Part shown: positions 19,666-27,340 of the stretch, piece after piece
Layout of the letters: the number at the start of each line of letters is the position of its first letter
Numbering within the stretch: the stretch's first letter is position 1
Source of the DNA: Cyanobium sp. Morenito 9A2
Lineage (GTDB): Bacteria; Cyanobacteriota; Cyanobacteriia; PCC-6307; Cyanobiaceae
Assembly: GCF_024345575.1 (NCBI RefSeq)
Contig: NZ_JAGQBJ010000011.1
Location: forward strand, 39,844-103,843
Reading direction: 5' to 3'
DNA: 64,000 bases
Program-made: the position numbers and the translations under genes
Notes under the pieces: model-generated
Databases searched by the model: none
Seen by the model: only the letters and a program-made list of their open reading frames with translations
Told to the model about the DNA's origin: nothing

Positions 19666-22161
19666 ATGGTGTTGCCCGACCCCAGCGAACTGGCAATCCT
19701 GCTGGACGGTGAGCTGAGGGGTGACTGGCAAACCGCGACCAGATCAGCCCCCCTGCGGACCGCCGCCATCGATTCCAGGCGTGTGCGCAGCGGCGATGTG
19801 TTTTTCGCCCTGGTGGGCCCCCAGAACGACGGCCACACCTATGTGGAGGCCGCCCTGGCCGCGGGGGCGGCTCTGGCGGTGGTCCAACGCGGCTGGAGGC
19901 CCAGCGCCTGTCCTCTGCCACGGCTGGAGGTGGAGGCCCCACTGGCGGCCCTGCAGGCGCTGGCGGCCTGGCACCGGCGCCGTGCCATGGGGCGCGTGCT
20001 GGCGATCACCGGCAGCAACGGCAAGACCGTGGTGAAGGAGGCACTCACCGCGCTGCTGGCCACGCGCTACAAAGTGGCCGCGTCTCCGGGCAGCTGGAAC
20101 AGTCAGGTGGGGGTGCCCTTGGCGGTGCTGAGCGCACCGCTGGGCACGGAGATCGGCGTGTTCGAGGCAGGGGTCTCCGCCCCCGGCGAGATGGCGGCCC
20201 TGGCGGCGATCCTGCAGCCCGATCTGGGGGTGCTCGTCAACGTGGGCCTCGCCCACATCGCCGCCTTCGGCACACGGGAGGCCACCGCCCGGGAAAAACT
20301 GCGGCTGTTCGCCACGCTGCCTGCCGAGGGGTGGGTAATCACCCCGGACGACCCCCTGGTGGCAGCGATGCCGATGCCCTGCGAGCGGCTGCTGGTGGGG
20401 AGTCAGCCCCGGTTGCTGGAACAGCGCCCCATTCCCAACGGCACCCTGCTGACCCTGGCCTTCACGGACAGCACTGTGCACATCCCCGTGCTCAGTCGTT
20501 CCGCTCCCTTGATCGACGACCTGCTGATCGCGATCACCGCTGCCGTCCGCCTCGGGGTCAGCACCGAGGCGGTGGCCACCACCCTCCACGAGTACTCCTT
20601 CGGCCCCACCCGCATGGAGACCTGGCGCACACCCGATGGGGTCACGATCATCAACGACGCCGCCAGCTCCGATCCGCTCTCGGTCCAGGCGGCCCTTGAC
20701 ACCGTGGCCGCCGGCCCCAGGGGCGGGGGCAAGCGCATCTTCGTGTTCGGCGGCATGGGCGAGCTGGGGGAACTCGATCAGCGCGAGCACCGGATCATCG
20801 GCCGGGTGGCGGCGGAGCGCGGCTTCACCCACCTGGTGTTGCTGCCCCATCCCTCCCAGGCCCAGATGGCGGCGGCCTGGCGCGAGGTCCAGCCCGAAGC
20901 GCCGGTGCTGGAGGTGAACCTCTCCGACCTGCGGGAAACCGTGCGTCGGCTGGCCGAACCCGGCGACACGCTGCTGATCAAGGGCCCCCGCAATGAAGGG
21001 CTCGCAGCGGCGGCGCGAACGATCTGGGAGTCGATGGCACCTAGGCGATTCCAGGTGGACCTTGGCGCCATCGCTGAAAACATCGCCCGCGTGCGAGCCC
21101 TCTGCGGGCCAAAGGTGGCCATCCTGGCTGTGCTCAAGGCCTGGGCCTATGGCACCGAACTGGCGCGGGTGGCCAGCTCCCTGCAGGAGAGCGGCGTCGA
21201 TTGGATTGGCGTCTCAGCTGCCGATGAAGGGGCGGTGGTGCGCCGAGCCGGGGTGCACCTTCCGATCCTCGTGATGCTGATGAACGGCGAGGAAGTGGAC
21301 AAGGTGGTCCGGTACCGGCTGACGCCCGTGGTCTATTCCCTCGCTTTCGCCCGCACCCTGGTCGAGGGCCTGCGGGCCCATGGTGCCAGCTGCGAGGTAC
21401 ACCTGGAGATCGACACCGGCATGGGGCGCCTGGGGGTACCCCCCGCCGAGGCCCTGGAGGCCGCCCGTCTGCTGCGCCGCTCGGGGGTCACCCAACTGAG
21501 TGGCCTGATGACCCATTTTTCCTGCGCCGACGACCCCACTGCCGATGGGCACAGCCAGGAACAATTGGAGCGTTTCGAGCTGGTGGTGGCGCAGATCCGC
21601 GCAGAGGGGGACCCCGAGGAGGCCCTGATCGTCCATGCGGCCGCGACGGCGGCGGCCCTGCGCTTCCCCCGCTCCCGCTTTGACATGGTGCGCCTGGGCC
21701 TCGGGCTCTACGGCATCCATCCGTCGGCCGCGGTCGCGCGAACGCTGGACCTGCAGTTGGCGGTGGCCTTCGTGAGCCGTCTGGCCCAGGTGTCGCTCTG
21801 GCCGCGCGGCCAAAAGGTGGGCTACGGCGGCACCTACGTGGTGGAGGCGGAGGCCTTGCGTGTGGGCATCGTCGAGGCCGGCTACAACGACGGGGTGCCC
21901 TGGCGCCTGGCCGGGGCCGGCGAGGTGATGGTGCAAGGCCAGCGCGTACGCATCCTCGGCCGCATCTCGATGGATTCAATGGCCGTGGACCTCTCGGGGG
22001 TGCCGGAGGCGGCCGTGGGCGACGAGGTGCTGATCTTCGGCGCCAGCGAGGGGCAGGAGCTGCGGCCCGAGAGCGTGGCGGAACGGGCCGGCACGATCCC
22101 CTACGAGTTGCTGGTCAACGTCGACAGCCGCCGGGTGCAACGGGTGTTCCGCGGCGACTAA
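19666..22161 (+). CDS. murF-alr: Bifunctional MurF (UDP-MurNAc-tripeptide:D-Ala-D-Ala ligase) - alanine racemase fusion
   Basis: One continuous reading frame encodes two peptidoglycan enzymes. Residues 1-456 are MurF, which adds D-Ala-D-Ala to the muramyl tripeptide: DSRRVRSGDVFFAL, P-loop TGSNGKT (from residue 115), and IINDAASSDPLSV in place of the usual NAYNANP-like stretch. Residues 457-831 are a PLP alanine racemase: the predicted PLP lysine is Lys491 in LKAWAYGTE (normally KADAYGHG), with IDTGMGRLG and GYNDGVPW further on. There is no linker; an in-frame ATG (21034) sits at the domain border and could allow a separate racemase. I chose the ATG at 19666; GTG at 19585 is an alternative. 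The fusion type is well known in Bacteroidetes. Confidence 0.9.
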   Translation: MVLPDPSELAILLDGELRGDWQTATRSAPLRTAAIDSRRVRSGDVFFALVGPQNDGHTYVEAALAAGAALAVVQRGWRPSACPLPRLEVEAPLAALQALAAWHRRRAMGRVLAITGSNGKTVVKEALTALLATRYKVAASPGSWNSQVGVPLAVLSAPLGTEIGVFEAGVSAPGEMAALAAILQPDLGVLVNVGLAHIAAFGTREATAREKLRLFATLPAEGWVITPDDPLVAAMPMPCERLLVGSQPRLLEQRPIPNGTLLTLAFTDSTVHIPVLSRSAPLIDDLLIAITAAVRLGVSTEAVATTLHEYSFGPTRMETWRTPDGVTIINDAASSDPLSVQAALDTVAAGPRGGGKRIFVFGGMGELGELDQREHRIIGRVAAERGFTHLVLLPHPSQAQMAAAWREVQPEAPVLEVNLSDLRETVRRLAEPGDTLLIKGPRNEGLAAAARTIWESMAPRRFQVDLGAIAENIARVRALCGPKVAILAVLKAWAYGTELARVASSLQESGVDWIGVSAADEGAVVRRAGVHLPILVMLMNGEEVDKVVRYRLTPVVYSLAFARTLVEGLRAHGASCEVHLEIDTGMGRLGVPPAEALEAARLLRRSGVTQLSGLMTHFSCADDPTADGHSQEQLERFELVVAQIRAEGDPEEALIVHAAATAAALRFPRSRFDMVRLGLGLYGIHPSAAVARTLDLQLAVAFVSRLAQVSLWPRGQKVGYGGTYVVEAEALRVGIVEAGYNDGVPWRLAGAGEVMVQGQRVRILGRISMDSMAVDLSGVPEAAVGDEVLIFGASEGQELRPESVAERAGTIPYELLVNVDSRRVQRVFRGD

Positions 22162-22213
22162 GGCGCAGGCAGAGGTGGCCGAGCGACAGCACTGATAAGC
22201 TTTCAAGGCTGCT

Positions 22214-22302
22214 GGAGAGGTGGCTGAGTGGTTGAAAGCGGCTCCCTGCTAAGGAGTTACAGGAGGCAACTTCTGTCGAGGGTTCGAATCCCTCCCTCTC
22301 CG
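22214..22302 (+). tRNA. trnS-GCU: tRNA-Ser (anticodon GCU)
   Basis: The acceptor stem GGAGAGG (22214-22220) pairs with CCTCTCC (22295-22301), with discriminator G at 22302. The anticodon loop reads CTGCTAA, giving anticodon GCT in DNA. The long variable arm ACAGGAGGCAACTTCTGT and the GGTTCGAATCC T-arm are clear, and the long variable arm confirms a class II serine tRNA. The 3' CCA is not encoded. It lies about 50 bp after murF-alr. Confidence 0.96.
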
Positions 22303-22350
22303 TTCCCAAGTTCTGTTCAGCCGGGTTGACGCCCGTGGTCGCAGGCCCTT

Positions 22351-23280
22351 TCAGTCGACTGGACTGACGCTGAGGGTACGGGCGATCGCCGGCAACAACG
22401 CGCCGTCGGCGGCCCGCTCCGCCCCCTCGCTGAACACCACCAGCAGGAATGGTGCCTGGCCCTCAGCCTCGACATAGGCGGCGTCATGGCGGGCCTGGCT
22501 CATCCAGCCCGCCTTGCTCCACAACCTGGCTCCCTCCGGCAGACCCTCCCCCAAAAAGCCATCCACCTGATTCTCCGGATCGGCTTCGCGATCGGCCGGA
22601 TCGAGGGAGCGATCAAGCAAATCGCGCAGGCGAGCGCAGGCGGGTGGCGACACCAGCGTCCCGGCCAGCAGCCCATGCAGGAGGCGTGCCGTGGCATCGC
22701 TGCTCAGGCGGTTGCGATTGTCCACGGCCGCTCCATAGAACTGGCGCTCACGGCCAAAGGGCCCGTCCCCCCAGGTCTTCTGACAGGCGTTGCAACCCGA
22801 CCACTCCGCCCAGCCCAGCCCAGCGAGCCATGCATTCACCAGCTGGCGCTGGGCCTGCCAGGCGGCCAGCCGTGGGGCGGGCAAGTCCGGGCCACTGGTG
22901 GTACCGCTGAGCAGATCCACCAACAGGCCTGTGGCGTCGTTGCTGGAGTCGCGGATCATGTCTGCCATCGCCCGCCGCAGCTCTGGGCCGTCCTCCAGCA
23001 ACTGCTGCTGCAGCCAAGCCTCTACCGCCACCGCATAAACGAGCTTCACCACGCTGGCGGGATACCGCTGGCGCGAACCGCCCCAACTGGCCCCAGAGAC
23101 CGGCAGGCCCCAGAAGGCCGACGGCTCGAGACCCGCCCCCTGATCGATCAGGCTGCTCCGATAGCGCAGCCAGGTGATCGAGAGCTGAGTTCCCAGCCCC
23201 GGACGGCCCTCCAGTTCAAGGCGCTCGACCAGCGCCTCCAGGATCGAGACCATCGCCTCGTCGGGGCGGTAGAACGCCAT
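22351..23280 (-). CDS. Class A beta-lactamase-like serine hydrolase
   Basis: The 309-residue product has the three landmarks of the penicillin-recognising serine hydrolase fold: SxxK as SVVK (Ser76, Lys79), an SxN element as SSN (112-114) and KAG (256-258) in the KTG position. A class A Glu166-type omega-loop glutamate is not obvious to me. No signal peptide is visible from the ATG at 23280 (MAFYRPDEAM), so a cytoplasmic location or an unrecognised start must be considered. The start lies 17 bp from that of a divergent NlpC/P60 gene. It may be a peptidoglycan-related hydrolase or a non-resistance homologue; activity on beta-lactams cannot be inferred. Confidence 0.8.
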   Translation of the reverse strand: MAFYRPDEAMVSILEALVERLELEGRPGLGTQLSITWLRYRSSLIDQGAGLEPSAFWGLPVSGASWGGSRQRYPASVVKLVYAVAVEAWLQQQLLEDGPELRRAMADMIRDSSNDATGLLVDLLSGTTSGPDLPAPRLAAWQAQRQLVNAWLAGLGWAEWSGCNACQKTWGDGPFGRERQFYGAAVDNRNRLSSDATARLLHGLLAGTLVSPPACARLRDLLDRSLDPADREADPENQVDGFLGEGLPEGARLWSKAGWMSQARHDAAYVEAEGQAPFLLVVFSEGAERAADGALLPAIARTLSVSPVD

Positions 23281-23297
23281 CGAAACAGCCAACAGCA

Positions 23298-24065
23298 ATG
23301 GCGAGATTAGGCACCTTGGATCGAGCCGACCTCCCCACCGGCACCCCAGCCGCCCCTGAGTTGCTGCAAGGAGGCAGCCACTGGCTGCTGCAGGGCGACC
23401 TGAACGGCTACAGCCGTCCCACCGGCCAGGGCCTGGCCACCCAGGCGCGAGCTGGTCGGGGCCTGCGCGTGCTGGCCAGCCCAGAGCCACGGGGCAGTCG
23501 GCTGCGCGTACGGTTGTTGGAGGACGGCTACCCCTGCTGGGTGGAACCAGCCGATCTGCTCGGCCGCGCCACGGCCCGGGGACCCTGGCGCGCGCGGTTG
23601 CTGGAAGCAAAGGCGATTGAGGCGGCGACCGCCGGCGTGATGCATTTCGCCGACCAGGCCCAGAGGATCAGCAATCACTACCTCTGGGGAGGGAGCCTGG
23701 GCCCCAACTACGACTGCTCAGGCTTCATCCAAACGGCCTTCGAGCGCTCAGGGGTGTGGATCCCCCGTGATGCCTACCAACAGGAGCGATTCTGCCAACC
23801 CGTGGCTGTGGGGCCAACGGTGTTCAGCCTGCTGCGGCCTGGGGATCTGATCTTCTTTGGCACACGCCAGCGCTGCACCCATGTGGGCCTCCACCTGGGC
23901 AACGGCCGCTACCTGCACAGTTCCGGCCGCGCTCACGGGCGCGATGGCCTGGGTGTAGACGGCCTCAGCCCTGCTGACACCGATCCCGTAGCGAGCCACT
24001 ACCGACGCGAACTGCGGGGCGCGGGCCGGGTGGTGCGCTGCCATGACGGATCGACCCTTGCCTAA
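23298..24065 (+). CDS. NlpC/P60 family cysteine peptidase with N-terminal SH3-like region
   Basis: NlpC/P60 enzymes cleave peptides of peptidoglycan. The 255-residue product has an N-terminal SH3b-like stretch (about 25-90) and a C-terminal NlpC/P60 domain with the triad Cys140 (YDCSGFIQTAF), His195 (THVGLHLG) and His207 (RYLHSSG); LLRPGDLIFFG is the usual connecting motif. No signal peptide is evident, which is common for cyanobacterial homologues of this type. It is divergent from the serine hydrolase with almost no intergenic space and is followed 34 bp later by a glycosyltransferase on the same strand. Confidence 0.88.
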   Translation: MARLGTLDRADLPTGTPAAPELLQGGSHWLLQGDLNGYSRPTGQGLATQARAGRGLRVLASPEPRGSRLRVRLLEDGYPCWVEPADLLGRATARGPWRARLLEAKAIEAATAGVMHFADQAQRISNHYLWGGSLGPNYDCSGFIQTAFERSGVWIPRDAYQQERFCQPVAVGPTVFSLLRPGDLIFFGTRQRCTHVGLHLGNGRYLHSSGRAHGRDGLGVDGLSPADTDPVASHYRRELRGAGRVVRCHDGSTLA

Positions 24066-24099
24066 GTTGCAATGATCCACGGCCCCAACCCAGGCCCCC

Positions 24100-25071
24100 A
24101 TGAGCGAGTCCCAGGCCCCCGAGGTCTCGATTGTGGTGCCCCTCTTCAACGAGGCGGAGAGCCTGCCACCGTTGGTTGAACAGTTGCTGGCCAGCCTGCG
24201 CCCCCAGGGACGCAGCTTCGAGCTGGTGCTGGTCGACGATGGCTCGGTGGATGCCACCGCCAGCGTGCTCACGCGGCTGGCGGAGACGACCCCCGAACTG
24301 GTAGCGGTGCTACTGCGTCGCAACTACGGTCAGACCGCCGCCATGGCCGCCGGTTTCGATGCCAGTGTCGGGGCCTTGATCGTGACCCTTGACGGGGACC
24401 TTCAGAACGATCCGGCCGACATCCCTTTGCTGCTCAAACGTCTGGAAAAGGGGTTCGATCTGGTCAGCGGCTGGCGCCACGAGCGTCAGGACGGCGCCCT
24501 CAACCGCCTGCTCCCCTCCAAGATCGCCAACGGCCTGATCGCCCGGGTCACCGGCGTGAAGCTCCACGACTACGGCTGCTCGCTCAAGGCCTACCGACGC
24601 GAAGTGGTCGCCGACATGAACCTCTATGGGGAGCTGCACCGCTTCCTGCCAGCCCTGGCCTTCATTGAGGGGGCACGGATCACCGAGGTGAAGGTTCAGC
24701 ACCACGCCCGGCGTTTCGGCCGCAGCAAGTACGGGCTGGATCGCACCTTCCGGGTGTTGATGGACCTGCTCACCGTGACGTTCATGAAACGGTTCCTGAC
24801 CCGACCCATGCACGTCTTCGGCCTTGGGGGGCTGGCGGGAATCGGCGCCGGTCTGCTGATCGCCCTGCATCTGAGCTACGCCAAGCTCGTGCTGCAGGAA
24901 AACATCGGCAACCGACCCCTGCTGATGGTGGCCGTGCTGGCCATCGTCACAGGGGTTCAGCTTTTCTGCTTCGGCCTGCTGGCCGAACTGCAAATGCGCA
25001 CGTATCACGAAAGCCAGGGCCGGCCGATCTACCGGGTGAGGGCCACGATGCGGGGAAGGCTGGGCACCTGA
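24100..25071 (+). CDS. Membrane-anchored family 2 glycosyltransferase (GtrB/DPM1-like)
   Basis: These enzymes transfer sugar from a nucleotide donor to a polyprenyl phosphate carrier. The 323-residue product has the GT-A fold landmarks: VSIVVPLFNEAESLPPL (N-terminus), VLVDDGSVDAT, TLDGDLQNDP (metal-binding DxD-like aspartates) and a conserved YGCSLKAYRREVV acceptor segment. Two hydrophobic helices follow near 245-265 and 275-300, as in bactoprenol glucosyltransferases. It follows the NlpC/P60 gene closely, suggesting co-transcription in an envelope-related group. The sugar cannot be told from sequence. Confidence 0.87.
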   Translation: MSESQAPEVSIVVPLFNEAESLPPLVEQLLASLRPQGRSFELVLVDDGSVDATASVLTRLAETTPELVAVLLRRNYGQTAAMAAGFDASVGALIVTLDGDLQNDPADIPLLLKRLEKGFDLVSGWRHERQDGALNRLLPSKIANGLIARVTGVKLHDYGCSLKAYRREVVADMNLYGELHRFLPALAFIEGARITEVKVQHHARRFGRSKYGLDRTFRVLMDLLTVTFMKRFLTRPMHVFGLGGLAGIGAGLLIALHLSYAKLVLQENIGNRPLLMVAVLAIVTGVQLFCFGLLAELQMRTYHESQGRPIYRVRATMRGRLGT

Positions 25072-25548
25072 GCCGCCGTCACCGGGGAACACCTACGCCC
25101 CGGAAGGGTGCAATCGCCGCCGCCGCCAGAGCCACCACAGCTGCATCCCCATCGCGCAATCCCCGACGCAGCCAGGGCAGACCCGAGGGGTGAGGCCACT
25201 GCTGGCACGCTGCCATCGCTTCGAGCCGATCGGCAGGGCGTCCTTGCCACAGCCCCCTGATTCGCCCCGCGCAGCCAAGCACTCCCGGGGTGAGACCCCC
25301 CGGTCCGCAATGATCGCCAAGGGTGCGTCAACCAGTTCCAACGCCCGGTTCAGAGCCGCCCCAGCTGCCGGAGGGCCGTCAGAACCGTCGCTGCGCAAAG
25401 GCCAATCAGGGCTTGCATCATCTGATCGAACGACCTCCAAGGGACAGGTCTGGGCGGGTTGAACTTTTATGTCGCCACTTGATCCTTGCTGGGGGCCCTT
25501 GGGAAGAGCTCCTTACAGTACCGGCGGTAGCTGTGTTGGCCCAAGCTG
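25072..25548. other. Intergenic region upstream of psaI (477 bp), no supported gene
   Basis: CCGGGG (25082-25087) and CCCCGG (25098-25103) form a stem shortly after the glycosyltransferase stop, but no T-tract follows. A minus-strand open frame of 115 codons (25093-25440) has no recognisable family and is not called. The 3' part holds the presumed psaI promoter: a motif at 25458-25470 shared with the psaA upstream region and a TACAGT hexamer at 25514-25519. Confidence 0.4.
25458..25519 (+). promoter_or_regulatory. Candidate psaI-psaL promoter with PSI-shared upstream motif
   Basis: GTTGAACTTTTAT (25458-25470) matches ATTGAACCTTTGT upstream of psaA at 10 of 13 positions, in the same orientation relative to the gene. 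A possible -10 hexamer, TACAGT (25514-25519), lies 43 bp further on, about 30 bp ahead of the psaI ATG. There is no good -35 box, so an activator-dependent promoter is plausible. This is a pattern match by eye. Confidence 0.35.
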
Positions 25549-25665
25549 ATGACTGGAGATTTTGTCGTTGCCTGGTTGCCGTCGGTGTTGGTTCCCTTTG
25601 TGGGAATTCTGGGTCCGGCGATGGCGATGGCCCTGCTGTTCAACGTGATCGAAGCGAGCGACTGA
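25549..25665 (+). CDS. psaI: Photosystem I reaction centre subunit VIII
   Basis: PsaI is a single-helix subunit of photosystem I that stabilises PsaL and the trimer region. The 38-residue product begins [21 protein letters not shown] and continues with a hydrophobic helix rich in A and M ([17 protein letters not shown]). Length, one transmembrane helix and position immediately before psaL all support the call. Many gene finders would miss it because of its size. It is 46 bp upstream of psaL. Confidence 0.92.
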   Translation: MTGDFVVAWLPSVLVPFVGILGPAMAMALLFNVIEASD

Positions 25666-25711
25666 CGTTCCGATCGCCCTTCCCTTCGCGCTTAACCCTT
25701 CCCCCTCAGCC

Positions 25712-26191
25712 ATGACCGTGACCCCCGTGGCCGACCCCTGTGTCGGCAATCTGGCCACCCCCGTCAACAGCAATTACTTCACCAAGGCCTTCCTCAACGC
25801 CCTTCCGGCCTACCGTCCCTCCCTGTCACCCAACCGACGGGGCCTTGAGGTGGGCATGGCCCATGGGTTCTTCCTCTACGGACCCTTTGCCCTGACAGGC
25901 CCCTTGCGCTCCACCGAGTACGCCAGCACGGCAGGTCTGCTGGCCTCGATCGGCTTGGTGACGATTCTCACCGTCTGCCTGTCGATCTATGGCACCGCCG
26001 GCAACGGTCCCAACGTGCAACCTCCCGATGCCACGATCGCCAATCCTCCCGCTGACCTGTTCACCAAGGCCGGCTGGGCTGAATTCGCCAGCGGCTTCTG
26101 GCTGGGGGGTTGTGGTGGTGCGGCCTTTGCCTGGTTGCTGGCAGGCACCGCCATCGTCGCCCCCTTGGTGAAGATCGCCAGCGGCGGCTAA
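25712..26191 (+). CDS. psaL: Photosystem I reaction centre subunit XI
   Basis: PsaL is the subunit at the trimerisation interface of photosystem I in the thylakoid membrane. The 159-residue product has the typical N-terminal [24 protein letters not shown], the conserved [18 protein letters not shown], and two clear membrane helices after it ([43 protein letters not shown]). It forms a unit with psaI and is followed by a strong intrinsic terminator. Confidence 0.96.
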   Translation: MTVTPVADPCVGNLATPVNSNYFTKAFLNALPAYRPSLSPNRRGLEVGMAHGFFLYGPFALTGPLRSTEYASTAGLLASIGLVTILTVCLSIYGTAGNGPNVQPPDATIANPPADLFTKAGWAEFASGFWLGGCGGAAFAWLLAGTAIVAPLVKIASGG

Positions 26192-26252
26192 ACCGTGGGC
26201 TGAATCGCTCATAGATTCACCTGATCCCACCAAGGTTCGCCTCTTACACCTC

Positions 26253-26276
26253 GCCCCGCCTCGCCGGGGCTTTTTT
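26253..26276 (+). terminator. Intrinsic terminator of psaI-psaL
   Basis: GCCCCG (26253-26258) pairs with CGGGGC (26265-26270) over a 6-nt loop, followed by six T residues (26271-26276). It lies 60 bp after the psaL stop. Confidence 0.88.
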
Positions 26277-26509
26277 ATGGTCGCCAGAAGTGCACACAGC
26301 CGCCCTGTGATCCAGGCGGACAGGAGGACGTGCCCAGGGCGGGTAGGCCGCAAGGCGGAGGGTGGGCAGGTTCATTGAACAACCGAAGAACGCCAAGAAC
26401 CTTGGGCCGCATGCAGAGCGTCAAAAACCAAGCGAGCACCCCCTGAGTGACATCAACCATGGTGAACAAGGATGGATGAAGCACACTCCTGCCTACTTAA
26501 AGCAAGACT
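26277..26509. other. Gap between the psaL terminator and the DUF4239 gene, no feature seen
   Basis: Together with the terminator, this 318 bp interval after psaL carries no supported gene. Short open frames here have no recognisable sequence. It marks the left border of the more A/T-rich insert. I looked for direct repeats or integrase-type boundaries around 26280-26510 and saw none. Confidence 0.4.
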
Positions 26510-27301
26510 TTAGATATTGCGCTCAAAAAGAGACCTGAAGACTTGTTCAGTTTGAATTAACCCAGAGGTGAAGGGATTGGAGAACAGATCGAGAAACAGC
26601 GCTGGCAAGGGCAAGGCAAGCAACAAGGCGCCACCATTGATCCTATGGCGCCAACCACCTCGAGCCGTGGAGAAAAGAAGCACCGCAATAGCAAAATAAA
26701 GCACGATGACAGCCAACCAAAGGATCGACTGAAAATTTGGCTTGGCCTGGGATAGACGCTTCTCGCGAGCGTCGATAATGTTGTAGAGAATCTCCGCAGA
26801 CTTTTGCTGGTAAAGCGTGGCTGCAGGAGACTCCTCAATGCCCTTGGGCAAGTTCGCATTTTTGGACGAGAAGAACAACTGCAACTCATCAAGCGCTAAC
26901 GAGGTCTCGGGGCTGCGCTGACCGGAGCGCATGGTCTTGGATTCACTTTCAGCGATCGAATCGGCATAGTCGTAGACCAGTCGGCGCGCCTCCACCCGCT
27001 GCTCCTCTGGGAGAACTGAAACAATCGCTCCGAGCCTGTTCAACGTGACCGCTTCGGCGGTGGCGGTGGAATTCAGCTCCAGGACATGAATGAAAGCATT
27101 GGAAAGCAGAAAGGCCGTCACCAGACCAAAGATGCTAGCCAAAGGTCCCAGCATGATTGGATCGAACTGGTCACTCAGGAGCTTGCGGCGCCGCAAAAAG
27201 GACACAAGCTTAAGCGCCAAGAACACCAGCACCAAGGCGATTCCGTAGATGCGGATTACTCCGACCAAGAAGGGGAACAGCTGATTGATGAAGAGCAACA
27301 T
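26510..27301 (-). CDS. DUF4239 (bestrophin-like) membrane protein
   Basis: The 263-residue product has four predicted membrane helices, near residues 9-33, 49-71, 192-211 and 222-240, with a roughly 120-residue soluble region between the second and third. The GPLASIFGLVTAFLLSNAF helix and the following charged helix (NSTATAEAVTLNRLGAIVSVLPEEQR) resemble the DUF4239 family, distantly related to bestrophin-like channels. Function is unknown. It lies 39 bp downstream of the substrate-binding protein gene on the same strand, and both are more A/T-rich than their neighbours, suggesting joint acquisition. Confidence 0.7.
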   Translation of the reverse strand: MLLFINQLFPFLVGVIRIYGIALVLVFLALKLVSFLRRRKLLSDQFDPIMLGPLASIFGLVTAFLLSNAFIHVLELNSTATAEAVTLNRLGAIVSVLPEEQRVEARRLVYDYADSIAESESKTMRSGQRSPETSLALDELQLFFSSKNANLPKGIEESPAATLYQQKSAEILYNIIDAREKRLSQAKPNFQSILWLAVIVLYFAIAVLLFSTARGGWRHRINGGALLLALPLPALFLDLFSNPFTSGLIQTEQVFRSLFERNI

Positions 27302-27340
27302 GAGCTAAATGGGAAAAAGGTTGCGACAGAACGGACAGAG

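Noticed and set aside
25093..25440. 115-codon minus-strand open frame between the glycosyltransferase and psaI
   Set aside because: No recognisable family or motif, unusual composition (WWLWRRRR end), and open frames of this size arise by chance in DNA this GC-rich. A degraded gene cannot be excluded.
26281..26509. Attachment site or mobile-element boundary beside the A/T-richer psa-locus insert
   Set aside because: No tRNA, integrase, direct repeat or IS end was visible; transfer is inferred only from composition and context.
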